NCBI GenBank assembly: GCA_028564675.1
Contig: JAOVVO010000055.1
Coordinates: 151,441-215,440, forward strand
Direction of reading: 5' to 3'
Length of the DNA: 64,000 nt
Source of the DNA: Onchocerca lupi
Taxonomy: Eukaryota > Nematoda > Chromadorea > Rhabditida > Onchocercidae
Shown: positions 14,969 to 27,278 of the stretch, piece by piece
How positions within the stretch are numbered: position 1 is the first letter of the stretch
Layout: every line of letters starts with the position of its first letter
Notes under the pieces: generated by a model
What the model was told of the DNA's origin: nothing
Seen by the model: the letters and a program-made list of their open reading frames with translations, nothing else
Databases searched by the model: none
Made by a program: the position numbers and the translations under genes

Positions 14969-15993
14969 TGCTGTGTAATTACTATCTCATATATTAATTT
15001 TGCTTGCTTATCTCATATTAAGATAGAAATTGATTATTTAGTAGCTTAGTTCGAAATCTATTAGTTTTCAAAAATATAACTTTGCATTTTCTCCAGAAAA
15101 GAGAAAATATCTTTGATCTTATCAATTCATAAACTTGAAAGAGAATTTTTAAATTTTCGATCTAATCAATTTAATTTTCATAAAATTAGGATACTGAACT
15201 TTTAAAAATAGTGATTTTATCGAGCCTGATACACAACTTATAATGATGACTAGGTGGCAAATGCCATGTCATTTGAAGATGAAACCGTCATCCATAAGGT
15301 CACCTTGACAACCAACGAAGTCTCATCATCCTTTCATTCCATATCATTCGAATTGACTAAATTGAAAGTATTATCTTCATTAACCATTCTCCTACTCCCA
15401 ACTTTTTGTCTACCTTTCCAAGTCAAACAAAAATGACGTCATTTAATTAGTACGGAAGAAAATCCTTGCTTAAAAACTTGGCGATATCAAATATCCCACA
15501 CTTGATATTCTAAAATCATCTCTTAAATGATTCCCAAAAGTTCCCTAAGATCATGGCATTTTTCTGGTCGAAATGAAATGAGAACCTTTCTTCACATCTT
15601 TTAATGTTTATTACTTTAAGAAATCCAAAAACTTAGTTGGCTTCTAAATTAATTATCTCCCCGACCAGTAATGTTTTATAAAATATTTCAACAGTATGTG
15701 TCAACTTTTTTTTATCTGCAAACATTTGAAACTTATAATTTAAAAAAACCTTTTTTAGTTATAACACAGTATTTAAATATTTGTAGACTTAGAACTTAAA
15801 CTTTAAAAAACAAATGTGATAATTCAATAATGCATATAGTTTCAATAATTTCAGAATGTTTTCCAAATTCAAGAAGTTGAAATTCTAAAAAGCCTACAAG
15901 CTAAGTTAAAAGAACATGAACAAAAAAATTCGATATATTGAATTTTATAATTTGAATTTGAATTTGAACTTATATTTATATTATTATTCATGA
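14969..15993. other. intergenic, upstream of the channel gene
   Basis: AT-rich spacer between the channel gene 5' end and the 3' end of the cysteine-rich gene. A 60-codon plus-strand frame (15254-15436) is only a chance frame in a slightly less AT-rich patch that probably belongs to the channel promoter. Nothing else recognised. Confidence 0.5.
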
Positions 15994-17254
15994 TCAAATA
16001 GGGCAAGAACGTATTCCATGATTACATGGTAATCCAAAACAAAACAACGTATTCTGTTTACATTCCTTCACATTACATATCTTCGTCATGGCATTGACGA
16101 TACTCTTAAAACCAGCGCATTTGAAGCCTGAAATTCAAAAAACCTTTAATTGATTGATTGATTTATATGTGAAAGAATTAAATGTTAACTCACAACTGAT
16201 AAAGAAATGATTGAAAAACCACTTTCAATATGCAAGTGGTCTCGCACTCTTAAAACCAGCACATTTGAAGCCTGAAATTCAAAAAACCTTTAATTAATTG
16301 ATTGATTGATATGTGAGAGAATTAAATGTTAACTGACAACTGATAAAGAAATGATTGAAGCGATAAAAATATCACAAATTTATTGATAAAAGAAAATGGA
16401 AGTAATTCATCCAAGATCAAAATGAAGAACTAGTCTTTGTCACAGTCGCAAAATTTTTGATTGCTACATGCACCTTTTAAGTCACCGCAATCCATATCTA
16501 ATTTACATTGTGCAAATTGCATGCATGCATGCAGCACAATTGCATGTAGCAACTGCAATACCCAAACATTTTCCTCCAAAAAAAGAAGAAAATAAAAATC
16601 ATGCAAACTTTCCGAAAATCTATGAAAGTTCGCAAAACTGAAGGTTCTGGAAAATGTGAGAATTTGAATTTCTGCTTTCGTATATTATTAATAAAAAGCT
16701 TTAAAAAATAGACTTTTAGATTCCATGCTTTTTTTGATTTTACGTTTCGATTTTTTGATTAAAAATCAGAAATAATACATCTTGATTTATAAAAAAAATT
16801 AAGCGTACCAGCAGGAAAGTCCGATTTATCATAGCAAGGTGCAATTGGTTTGCAGAATGCAATCATAACTTTGCTTTCTTGCTCATTTATCAATTTGTGC
16901 AATATCTGTGTCAAATTATGAGAATCTAAAAATAATTCATTAAGAGCAATTAAATGAGTCACTAATTTTTGCTTTTTTTTCAGATGCAGCAATCAATCCC
17001 AAGCCAGGCCTTTTTTCCCAGGCTTAGCAAATGATGCTTAATTTTCGATCGCAATTGTCATAGACAAAAATGAATGCAATTTAAAGCTTGCTTGCTCTCC
17101 ATTAATTGATGTTGCATATATTTATTTTTAATAGCTGAAAAGATATTTAAATAAAGAAAAATATCTAAATTAGAAATAAAAGCTTTCTCTTCTTGAACAA
17201 ATGGCAAGTTAGAGTTAGCAGTGCGAGAAATATTGTTGCAGTAGCACCAAACAT
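15994..17254 (-). CDS. small cysteine-rich, probably secreted protein (unrecognised; model partial)
   Basis: I do not recognise the family. Two minus-strand exons join exactly in phase: 16925-16809 (ending AFCKPIAPCYDKSDFPAG, donor GTACGC) and 16127-15994 (starting FKCAGFKSIVNAMTKICN, then VKECKQNTLFCFGLPCNHGI and a TGA stop). The joined C-terminus has seven cysteines in about 45 residues plus two in the preceding exon, typical of disulphide-stabilised secreted peptides. A second cysteine-rich frame lies in the intron at 16533-16430 (FAQCKLDMDCGDLKGACSNQ, then KFCDCDKD and stop); it has an acceptor-like TTGCAG upstream but the wrong phase, so it could be an alternative end or a neighbour's relic. 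A signal-peptide-like start (MFGATATIFLALLTLTCHLF) begins at 17254, yet no good GT donor links it to the 16925 exon, so the 5' end is not settled. The terminal exon is duplicated at 16271-16225. Confidence 0.45.
16102..16360. repeat. tandem duplication of about 115 bp, 144 bp apart, carrying an exon start
   Basis: Copy A spans about 16102-16216 and copy B about 16246-16360. Both contain the RC of the acceptor plus coding start (FKCAGFKS) and the intron sequence upstream of it, including the run ATGTTAACT. Only a few substitutions and short indels separate them. Copy A opens the full terminal exon. Copy B leaves homology inside the exon and reaches a TGA after SARPLAY, giving a 15-codon alternative end (16271-16225). 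Confidence 0.8.
16514..16535. repeat. TGCATGCA palindromic repeat
   Basis: A run of TGCATGCATGCATGCA, self-complementary, lies within the cysteine-rich gene region just upstream of the 16533-16430 frame. It may be a chance simple repeat. Confidence 0.5.
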
Positions 17255-18724
17255 TCAGATCTCTGCAGTTTCAGCCTTCTGGTAATTAACAACATCAAAA
17301 ACTTCTGATTATTCAGAAGAATGTCATCATCGATTAATATTGCTTCTAGAAATAACTGATAATTTCAATCTTCAAAATTACTTCATTTTCATGTCTAATT
17401 AAGCTATTAGATCGTTCGATCTTTTTCCGGAATTCTTGTCTTATTTGGAGCTTTTAATATTGTCTTTCTGTGTGCTCTGGTATTTCTTATTGTCATCAAT
17501 GTTATTGATAACGGGCGTTTATATCATTTTTTAAGAGAAAAATAAGAAGAAATAAATGAATAATTGAATTCGATGATTTGTTCAGAATTTTTGACAAGTT
17601 TTAAATATTTTCCTATGACAAAAAATTTGCCGAAACTTTTGTTCCAAACTTATATTCCTGAACTTATTCAAACTTTTTCGTTACTTATAAATGGATTTTA
17701 CGATTCGAAGACATTTCATTAAAATTAAAACAAGTCAAATATAAAACGGAAGAAAAGTAATTTACGATGGAGTGGACAATGATTGAATATTACAAAATAA
17801 TTCAGATTTCTCGGCACAACCATATCTTCTTGATTTTGCTTCTCCGAGGCGCCTTTTTGTTTGAGTTTTTTGAAAGAATCAGCATCTAATATTCATTCAG
17901 CTTTTCATCGATTATTTCACACTGTTGAATTTTCGAATAATCCGTTTCGACGACTTGAGTGCTAAAACTTTTTAATGACACAATTTGAAAAGGCTGCAAA
18001 AATTAATGAAAACAATACGGAGAATCAGTATGCTGTGTATCTTCTTAAATAATATAAAACAGGAAGCTTTATAAAGTTTATTTACAGAAAACAGAACGTC
18101 TCAAATAGTTTTCCATTAAACTGATCCGGTATATTCGGTTTATGTTCTCTTCTAAACTTTCCTCTGACAGAAATGGAACTAGGAATTAATCATCAACTGT
18201 AAAGTAAGATGAAATGTTATTCTAACATGAGATAAGGCTGAGATAACGCGATGGATCTATCAAACAATTTGAGGGAAATATAGCACATTAACGATTAAAA
18301 AATCAATTATAATAATTAAAATTAATGGTTCATAACTTTTTCAGTATAAAGCTGAAATTAGAACTTGAAATATTGTAGTAGGACATATAAAAAATTCTTC
18401 ACAAAGATGAAAATTGAAAAATCAGATTAATTAAATAAATCAAGTAGAAAATTGACAGAAACAGACAATGATCATCTGCAAGCTGCATTTAATGACTGCA
18501 GTTTTAATTAATCTACTTGCCAAAGTAATTACATCAACTTTTATCATTTAATTTATTCTTTTCACAGTAAATAATGGATATTTCAAGTTTCACGCTTGAC
18601 TAATGCATCAAGTGAAATTTGACTGAAAATGATTATAAAAATAAGACAAGCTTATTAAATAATGTATAAGATCGATACACTAATTCATTATGTATGAAAA
18701 TTTAAATCATTACCTTAACCGTAC
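17255..18724. other. intergenic, no supported gene
   Basis: AT-rich sequence with no open frame longer than 60 codons in either strand and no splice-flanked coding signal recognised. It separates the cysteine-rich gene from the relic rps-3. Confidence 0.5.
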
Positions 18725-19070
18725 CTGAATTAAATCGGAATCGTTTTTACACAGCCAACATCAGATCACGATGACGTCGTTCACGTTCATCTAGGATATC
18801 TTGTGACTTCATTGCCATAATGATTATCTGTATGAAAAAAATTGCATTTAGCATATTTAAAAATCATGAGAAGACGTGGAATTGGATTTAATTTGCTTCC
18901 TCGATAAGTTTTGACTTCCTTCAGTTTCATAATTCTCTTTTTTATTTAATGAAATCAATGTACCTGAACATACCTCAGCATACGAAGAAAATCGACTAAC
19001 CTGAATAATCGTCAAAAAAAAATTCTTTCTGGAAGAAGTGATTCAGTTCTGTTTTGAAAAGGTCATCCAT
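18725..19070 (-). pseudogene. decayed unprocessed copy of ribosomal protein S3 (exons 1-2)
   Basis: The minus strand carries two blocks matching the intact rps-3 at 23474-25744. Block 1 (19067-18974) reads DDLFKTELNHFFQKE ... DDYSG against DGIFKAELNNFLMKELAEDG and ends in the same GCTGAG|GTA donor. Block 2 (18827-18725) follows a conserved TCATACAG acceptor and reads IIIMAMKSQDILDERERR, then HRDLMLAV, a TAA stop and KRFRF, against IIILATRTQSVLGERGRR ... VVQKRFGF of the parent. The stop replaces a glutamine codon, and block 1 has an in-frame TAG right after DDYSG plus a shortened segment before the donor. A 146 bp intron is kept between the blocks (291 bp in the parent), so this arose by DNA duplication, not reverse transcription. 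No exons 3-5 were found. Confidence 0.82.
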
Positions 19071-22000
19071 TATAAACTGATGTTCGAGAATTGCTTGGAC
19101 ATGTCGATTCTGTCTTCCATCTGATCAACCGATAGATCTTCTTAATTCAAATTACCTGAATTACATTGTTTTTTACAAGATTCTTAGGGAAAGAACTTCA
19201 GGTCAGCCACGATCGTTGTTTTGTCAAACACGATCAGTTGAACATCTTGAGTGATTGTTGGAATTTATCGATTGTGATCTGTGCATCCGATGTAAACATT
19301 GATATCTATTTACAAATAACAATAGTTTGCCTATGGGAATGAGAACTGTCGCCTGAATTCCAGCTTTATATTCATTACAGATTAGTCTGTATTCGAGTAG
19401 AAAAATTGGATTAGATATTATTAAAATAGAGACATATTAATTATGAGAAATGATTTTTCTAACAAAAAAAAAAGAAGAAAATCTTCCATCAATTCTGACA
19501 TCTTTTATCACTTTATTGACTTGTCAAAATGTGTTAAATTCTACGTTTTATTGAATTTTCAACTATTCCAATTGCAGCATTCAAGAATTAAGCTAAGAAT
19601 AAATAAATCTAAATAAGAAACATCCATAATGCCAAATGATAAAAGTGATAATTGCTAGCAAATCGATGAGCTCTTTTTGTGTCTTCAACTGTCATCTACA
19701 ACTTGCGCTCAATTTTCCTATTTTTTAGTAAAGCATAAAGTTAAATATCTAATAATTTTATGCTAGAACATGAAGAGAGCAAAAACAATTGGAGCATTAC
19801 TTGAAAGAGTCCATAAAGTTTCTTCGAACTGCTAATTGCTCGACTTGCATCTTTAGATTATTTTCTTACACAAATTCATTTGAATGATAATTTCCGGATT
19901 GTTCATCTTATCACATTACTATTCCCATGATTTTTTTTTTTTTTTTTTGCAATTCTTTCATTTCATAGATAAATCATTCAACTAATGATAATTTTTTAAT
20001 TGCAAATATTAGAGGGATACTATTTTCCCAAAAATTAATCTCAGGCTTTTCAACTCATAAAAAGGGAATGCCATTTTACTAGAAGAGAAATAATGACATA
20101 CATGAAGTGAAACAGAACTGTTCAGCAAAACAATAAAACATAATAGGTTGTTTTGCATATATTCTGGAAGAAATTCGTCGACAAAAACTCCAGTTGAATT
20201 CACCTTCTGAATCCGTCATTCTGTAACCAGTCAACAAACACACCGACATCAAAGGAATTAAAAGAAGAATTGTTAAGCAGAAAAAGAAATTAACCTATGA
20301 GAAGAACAATGAGATGACATGAGGGAAGAATGCTTCATATTTATAATTCTATTTCGGAAACAAAAGATTGTCATTAATTAGCGACAAAATATTTCTCCGA
20401 TTATGCCATCGTTTAGAAAATTCATGGTACTCATAACGATGTCAGATAATTTATGGGCTGAGAATCATTCATTAAACTATCAACTATCTAATCTTTTTAC
20501 TGAGATTTTTTGCCTGTGATCAAAAAAGTACCAAGAAATCAAAATCAATTAATTGAATCAATGTTATCAATTTAATCCGTTGTTATCATTCTATCATTCG
20601 CAATTTTATCAGAAAGCACACACAGTGTGATCCAATTTCAAATGCTCCAGAAAGAGAACTTCAGATATATGGTCGATAAATATACTATTTATTCAGTTGT
20701 CTGCATTTTATGGAAAACTGATGGTGGCTCAGACTTCTGGACAGAGAATATTAGAGCTAATCTCGCATAGAAACTTAAAGACGAATTGCTTTATAATTTT
20801 TTGAGGTTTGAAATTTCGTGGAATAACGATTTCTATCCCAAAAGAGTTAGTAGTTTGACACTTTTTGCTTTTGTTTCTTTGAAGTTGCAACAAAGTTTAC
20901 GCACAAAAACTTTGAAAGGATATCAAGTTAACAGTTGGTTTGGAATCTCCCAAAAAAAAAGTACAAAAGAAGTTAATTTAAAAATTCTTTTCAAAATGCT
21001 TCGCATCTTTACAAACAACAAAGAAGAAATGTGAAATGAAATGAATGAGGAAAATTCGTTTTGCAAGAAATTTAATCAAACAATTGATTATAGAATACTA
21101 CTTTCACACTTTTATACAACTTCTTCTATAGGATAATAGTAACAGTTCAGATAAGGCATTGAAAGGTTGCTATTATTCCAGCCGTGAAATCTAATACTTT
21201 ATCGAATCAATCCTTAAATATAAAATGCATCAAAATATCTCCAAAATCAACTAAACTTTTTTTGCAGCGATATTACTAAACTTTTGAAGCATTGAAACCG
21301 TCTTCTACTAGGATACGTGATTTATCCAAACATAAAGAAATATCAGTTGAACAAATCCATCGAAAACTTTAGATGATTATGCACTGGCGAATTGCAACAA
21401 CTTTTGCATCAAATGTTTTAAACAAAAGCAGAGGTTAGTTGAGCTTTATGACTGATCAGCAATATTTTGATGAAATAAATTACAAAAAGATTTAGATATA
21501 ATGAGTAGAGGATGAGCACTGAATTGTTTGGATTTGTAATGCTCAAAAGGAAGTGTTATTTCTTGAAAATTACAATTTCATTATTCTGATATTCACAGAA
21601 TAAAATGTTTAAGTTATTCCATATAATTATATAAACGGTCTGTTTTAACTTTAGAGGAAAAAAGTTTGTTCTTACGCAGTCAAAGCTACTTGATGATTGC
21701 TATCTTTACTTTCATTTGAAATTTGATATGGGTATTTTCATAATAACTAGTAAAAAAATATATGAAAATAGCAGAATTGATTAAATTTAGTGACAGACTA
21801 ACTCATTTATGATTGCTTTACAGTCATAAATACCATCGGAAAATAATTGTCAACCCAAATTCTCACCTAATTACTGTTGCAATCCGTTGTTCAATGATAT
21901 AATTGTCTCAAAAGGAACAGAAAGAAAGTAAAAATCGTGCTCAATTTTAAAATTACAAAAAACTTCAAATTTCGAAGTGAAAATTTGCAAATTCAATGTG

Positions 22001-23404
22001 TATATCTGATCAGATATGAAATCTTCTTATAGAACCACAAAATTAAAGTATAAAAAAAAAAAAAAAAGGTAAAATAGAAAACAAAATGCCTTGTAACGGT
22101 AATATAACAACTGTAGAAGTAGAAAACCAAGAAATGGATCAAAATTACAAAACAAAGTATCATTGTATTTGTAAATACAAATCTTACCTTTGAATATTCT
22201 AAAACTTTTACGCTTGATCATTGTTAAATTCATTCATTAAATCAACTCATCCTCCAGTCATTAAATTATTACTCAGCGGTTAATAAATATAAAATAAATA
22301 AGATAAGCTAGAGAACATAAAAATCTATGATGTGGAAAGAAGTTTCAATGAATACATTTCTTAACGAATTTCTCTAGAAGGAAACAATTCAATTCTGCAT
22401 GAAATTCCCATTATCATAATTTTACAATATGCTTGATAGGAATTATATCATTCAATTTTCTTTATCGTATGTGAATTAAGTATAAATAATGACAATTTTC
22501 AACATTTCCCTGCAGTAAATTTAAATTTTTCTTTCCTGGATTTGCTAATTTATCTTGATTACTTCATTTTATAAAACCTTCTTTCTCTTTTTTTTTTTTT
22601 TTTTTTTATAATTTTTGGTTTGAACTTTACTAAGATTATAAGTAAAGCTGATTACCGAATTGTTTTTTTTTGAAGCTATTCATCGTGCCATATTTACCAG
22701 TAGTGACTCACTGTATTACTATTCGACAAGAAAATTTTTAAAAACCTCAGCTTATTCAGAACTTCCAAAACTCTCAACATCGACCTGAAACTTTCATTCC
22801 TGTGGATTAATGAGACTGACAGGCTCCATTGCTTGATGAAGGGAATTATAAATCTTTAGATCAATCAATCATTAAGATTAGAGTATCTAAAACAATCCTT
22901 CATCGGCTTCCGAGAGCCGAACTATCTGATTTCTTATTTATATTTCAATCCAGACTACTATAAGCTAACATATTGTAGCTTTTTTTGTTGCGGATTCTCT
23001 TTTTAAATATACGCCATGTATACGTCATTTATGAGGTAAAAAATAAATCTGCCCAAATATGAGACAACTGCGTTGTGCAAACATGTCTCCATTTTTTTCG
23101 CATTCTCCTGAACACATAAATGCAAGTGTCGTGAATCACAGCCACAAAAATACAATATAAATGTAAATTATTGTAAATTTCAATTTATTTAAATTTATTA
23201 TTTGAATTGTAAATTTCATATTCTATTCAGAAGCAACTAATCTTACCAGAAACCTTGTTCATCAAAGCCAAGAACGAAAGGCATTTCGAAAAATTACAAA
23301 GATTAATGAATGAGAATGTACGTATGAAAATTGCGCAATGTGAGAATTTATGGCAAGCCGCAGTTCTTTCAACAAACTTTTTTTTTACTAATAAAAACAG
23401 CTGA
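19071..23404. other. intergenic, no supported gene
   Basis: AT-rich spacer of about 4.3 kb between the relic and the intact rps-3. Open frames such as 20786-21034 (plus) and 22027-22233 (minus) are lysine/phenylalanine-rich low-complexity frames with no domain and no flanking splice pairs. Long A or T runs occur near 19929, 22054 and 22590. Nothing recognised. Confidence 0.5.
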
Positions 23405-23410
23405 TTTATT
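23405..23410 (-). promoter_or_regulatory. poly(A) signal of rps-3 (AATAAA)
   Basis: AATAAA on the minus strand about 65 bases past the rps-3 stop codon, a normal 3'UTR distance for a short nematode ribosomal protein gene. Confidence 0.6.
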
Positions 23411-23473
23411 TGTATCTGCAAATTTCTGAACAATAAACGAATATTTAACAATAACAGATACTTCACTTGTTTC

Positions 23474-25744
23474 TTAATAAGGAGGTAATTGTGGCATTTG
23501 ACCGGACATCGATTGCAACAAGTCCTTTTTTTCCTGCTTATGTTCTGATTCCGGATGCAATGGATTTGGCGCTTCATTTGGTTCTTGAATGTGGATCTGA
23601 TCAGGTAACGCAATACGTGGTCCCATATTTCCTTTAGGATCATGTGGCAACATTATTTTTACTTTGATACCCAAGACACCTAAAAATTATGTCACATTAA
23701 GCTATAAATGAACACATCATTGTATCGACAAAACCTTATTTTGCAAGTTATGAGATCCTTGCCACAGAAACTTTCAAAGAATTTAGAAATGTCACAAAGT
23801 AGTAACTATAAACCTTGACGAAGTTGGACGTGACGTACTGCTTGCTGGATGTATTCGTTTACCGGTTGACCAGAATGAATCATTAATCCATCAACAAATT
23901 TCATCGATTTAGCTCGTTGACCGCGCAATTTTCCCGATACAATTACCTAGGAAAGATGATAATATAGTGATTTATAAATATTTTATTAAGAATCTCATTC
24001 CCAAAGCGTTGATTCTTGAAACATACCAAAACCAAAGTGCTTTCGAAATCCATTAATTTTCTGGCTTGGCATAAAACAAGAGAGCTCAGAAAATAAGCAG
24101 AATCATTGCATCTCTTCAAAGAGATGCTAACATAAGAGGTGTCAGAAGTATGAAACATCATAGCTCTCACAAGGATATTACATTTCTACTTTCATCCTAT
24201 ATGGAACTTGAACCAACAGCTTCTTTTTATAGCGCAGTTTCTACACCATTATATCACTTGATTACCGACAAATTTCACTCAGTTCTTACAACAAGAAGAT
24301 TACCTCCAGCTTTTGCAAACTCAATTTTTGAATCAATTTTTTGAAAGACGCATCAATTTATAAAATGAAGCAAAAATTCATGGACGTGAATCCAACTTGA
24401 ACATGCTAGTTTCTCTTTTAAAAAAGATGAAATTCAACTTACTTCACATCCTTGTGCATTGGATTCCATAATGAAACGTAGTACACCGTAACAAGCTCGA
24501 CGAACAGCTAAACCACCAACCAACTTGTAACGTAGTGATTCACATTGAGCTACAGCACATAGACCGCGATTTGTAACTTTTTCCGCATAAAGCTGAAATA
24601 TATAAAAAATAATGCTAATGTCAAGTGCAACAATGTCAAATCAAAACTTGCGCCATGCAGACAAGAAAGAGAAAAGTAAACGATCAGTTCCCAAAGTTAA
24701 CCGTTGAACAGTCATAATATCTCAGTTTTCAATAATTTTCTTTCTTTTTTTCTTTTTTTAAGCTGCTGCTAACAGCTAAACTACTTCACTTATACAATAA
24801 AAGATGAAGATATATTTACATCAAATTCAGTTTTACAACATTACGCAGAAAAGTGAGGTTTATAGTAATGCGAAAAACATAAATATACCGAATATCCAAA
24901 ATAAAAAAAAAAAGAAAAAAAAATTAAAAAGTAGATTCTGATCTAAAAAACATGACTTGAAATTTTTTGCGCAAGAAAAAATTGATGATAATAAACTTTG
25001 AAAGGTAAGTCCTATCCCTTTCTTTTATTTTTCAAAAAAAAAGTTCAATACTGTTCATGCATTCACTTCACAACTAAGTTCAAAGCTTTAGGCAATACAA
25101 AACATCATTATATTCCGGAAATAGTCAAGCAACTTCTCATAGATTTTCAGGCTAATACACTGGTTTCAGTAACAACTGATATAAAATACCTCAACTGTGC
25201 CATCAGCAAATCCAAATCGCTTCTGTACAACCGATGTCAGTTCACGAATCCGCCGTCCACGTTCACCCAATACACTTTGTGTACGTGTTGCCAAAATAAT
25301 TATCTGTATGAAGAAACAAAACATACATATATCAAAGCCAGGAAAAAATGATGAAATCGAATTTTGATTCAAAATGATGTAAAGTTTTTTTTTTAAAAAA
25401 AAAAATGAAATCAGACTTTTGACAGTAAATTATATCAACAATTAGACTTACTATTCCAGCATCCATGAATTCCTTCTTTATTTTTCTTGGAAAATCTTTA
25501 TATTTAAATATTTAAATAAAGAGATCACATAAATAGTTTTCCAAATGCAACTTTCAAAGAAAACTGTTATATAAAATATAACGAACAATGCTACCTCAGC
25601 GCGTGCCGGTGTTCGTCGAACTTCAACACCCGAATAACCATCTTCAGCAAGTTCCTTCATAAGGAAATTATTCAATTCAGCTTTAAAAATACCATCCTGT
25701 ACTGCCTTACGTTTCTTTGACATTTGTTGAGTTGTGGTCATCAT
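23474..25744 (-). CDS. rps-3: 40S ribosomal protein S3 (uS3)
   Basis: Structural protein of the small ribosomal subunit at the mRNA entry channel. Five exons: 25744-25595, 25303-25190, 24592-24443, 23946-23814, 23679-23474. Their phases close exactly to 251 codons including the stop, the usual length for uS3. The N-terminal KH domain is readable: MSKKRKAVQDGIFKAELNNF, then ELAEDGYSGVEVRRTPARAE and IIILATRTQSVLGERGRRIR with the GERG (GXXG) loop. The C-terminal domain has GLCAVAQCESLRYKL, GGLAVRRACYGVLRFIMES, GCEVIVSGKLRGQRAKSMKF, GLMIHSG and LGIKVKIMLPHDP. The tail (HKQEKKDLLQSMSGQMPQLP) is longer and more divergent than the core, as is common. Two ATGs are adjacent (25744 and 25741); either may start. 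A partly conserved duplicate lies about 4.4 kb downstream in the same orientation. Confidence 0.97.
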
Positions 25745-27278
25745 TGGGTAATTTTTTTTTTCTTTTGTGAATTCAAATACCTAATCGCAACTTCTAAAGT
25801 TACCTGAAATATATTAAAATTTTTACTCGTAAAAATAGAGATCTGTAGCTCGTAAAGCTTGCAGAATTCGACTATTATCAACAAAACACATGGAATAATC
25901 AAAACACAATTCCGGAATGCGATTCAGCATGATACTTTTCTTGTTAGTATGATACTCAATTGTCTATCCAGCATTTTAACCCTGCAAAATAAATAAATGC
26001 TACTTTGAAGTTCTCAAAAGGTTTTTGAAAAATCAAATCTGGATTCACATTTCAGATAGCTCCAAAACTGGATCATGCAGTCTCTTCAAGATATGAAATA
26101 CTGCAGATGACGAAAAGCTGTATCCCGCATGGAAAACTGCATGGGAATTGAGAAACGTAATAGAAATAAGTGTAGAATTTAGAAGAAAAGGAAAATGAAA
26201 TATCAAATAAGTTGACAATGCAAAAATATAAGCGACTACCATGTAACAATGATAGAGGTATTGTGTTCGGTATTATAGGTTGACTTTGCAATAAAAGTCT
26301 TAAACAAATCTTTCTTGAACATAATGACAATTTCTACAGCTTAAGCCTTTAATTAGGTATGAATCACGTCAAGCAGTATGCGCGTTAGATTTCACTGGAA
26401 CCATTACTTTCTAATCCTAAAGCGAGGTCACGCAACCTACGAATCAGATTTTATTGAAACCATTATTTACTAACCCTAAAGCAATCCTATCCCACAAATT
26501 TGGTTTCACAAAGGCACTAAACGCGGGTCGCGGTCCGTTAAATTTAGTTCCCTCTCCTAAATATGTTCATCATTTGCATTACCAACTCTCTGCTTACCGC
26601 TACAATGTCTGTTCACTTCTTAGTAAGAAGAATATACGTGGTTTCTTAGGGTGTCTGGGATCTCTCTATTTATAATGTTATGTTTTTTTTTTTCACGTAT
26701 GTCTAACGTTCGATGTGATGAGATTGTATTATCTAAGTTGAAAGTGAACTTTATTTAAGCAATATTCAAAATAAGATTTATTTCTCAAATTATCAATTAC
26801 GTTTTTATTTTAGACGTGAATAAGTGGAATTTTATCGAAATTAATTATTGCTCAATAGTTTTTTTCTTACTGGAATCAAGTTTCATTTATAAACAAATCA
26901 TTAGGATAATTGTTTTGTGCAGATGATATAACAATAAGGTTGTATTATAGCAGATTATAAGCAGAATAATCATTCATTACCAGATTCTAAACTTTAAAAT
27001 GCTATGATTTTCTTTTTATTCAATGGTTTGAACTCTCGAAATTTAGATTAAAATCTGCTTCTTTTTCACTTTTACAAATTGAAGCATCCGGAAAGAATAA
27101 TTTCAAAAAATCTATGGAATAAAACTTTTGCTAATTTTAAATTATCAAGCTCCGCATAGAATCTAGCTGATCTTCCAGTTTGATTTTTAACCATGGCGAA
27201 TCTTCACTTCAACATGTCGACAATAATAATCTAGAACATCTCATTATAACTTAAACACTAATTTAATTAGTACAAAAC
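25745..27278. other. intergenic, rps-3 upstream region
   Basis: Spacer holding the rps-3 promoter and the 3'UTR side of the membrane protein gene. The stretch 26380-26560 is richer in C and G and includes several CpGs and a short tandem repeat. A 73-codon plus-strand frame (26454-26675) overlaps it but shows no domain or splice context and is not called. Confidence 0.5.
26387..26482. repeat. diverged tandem repeat, two copies, 59 bp period
   Basis: Copy 1 at 26387-26423 and copy 2 at 26446-26482 share the frame AGATTT..A.TG.AACCATTA, then TAA.CCTAAAGC, with only a few mismatches over 37 bases. They lie about 0.65 kb upstream of the rps-3 start codon in the CpG-richer patch. Confidence 0.65.

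Noticed and set aside
24150..24344. Plus-strand frame inside rps-3 intron 3
   Set aside because: Lies within an intron on the opposite strand and shows no domain; most likely chance.
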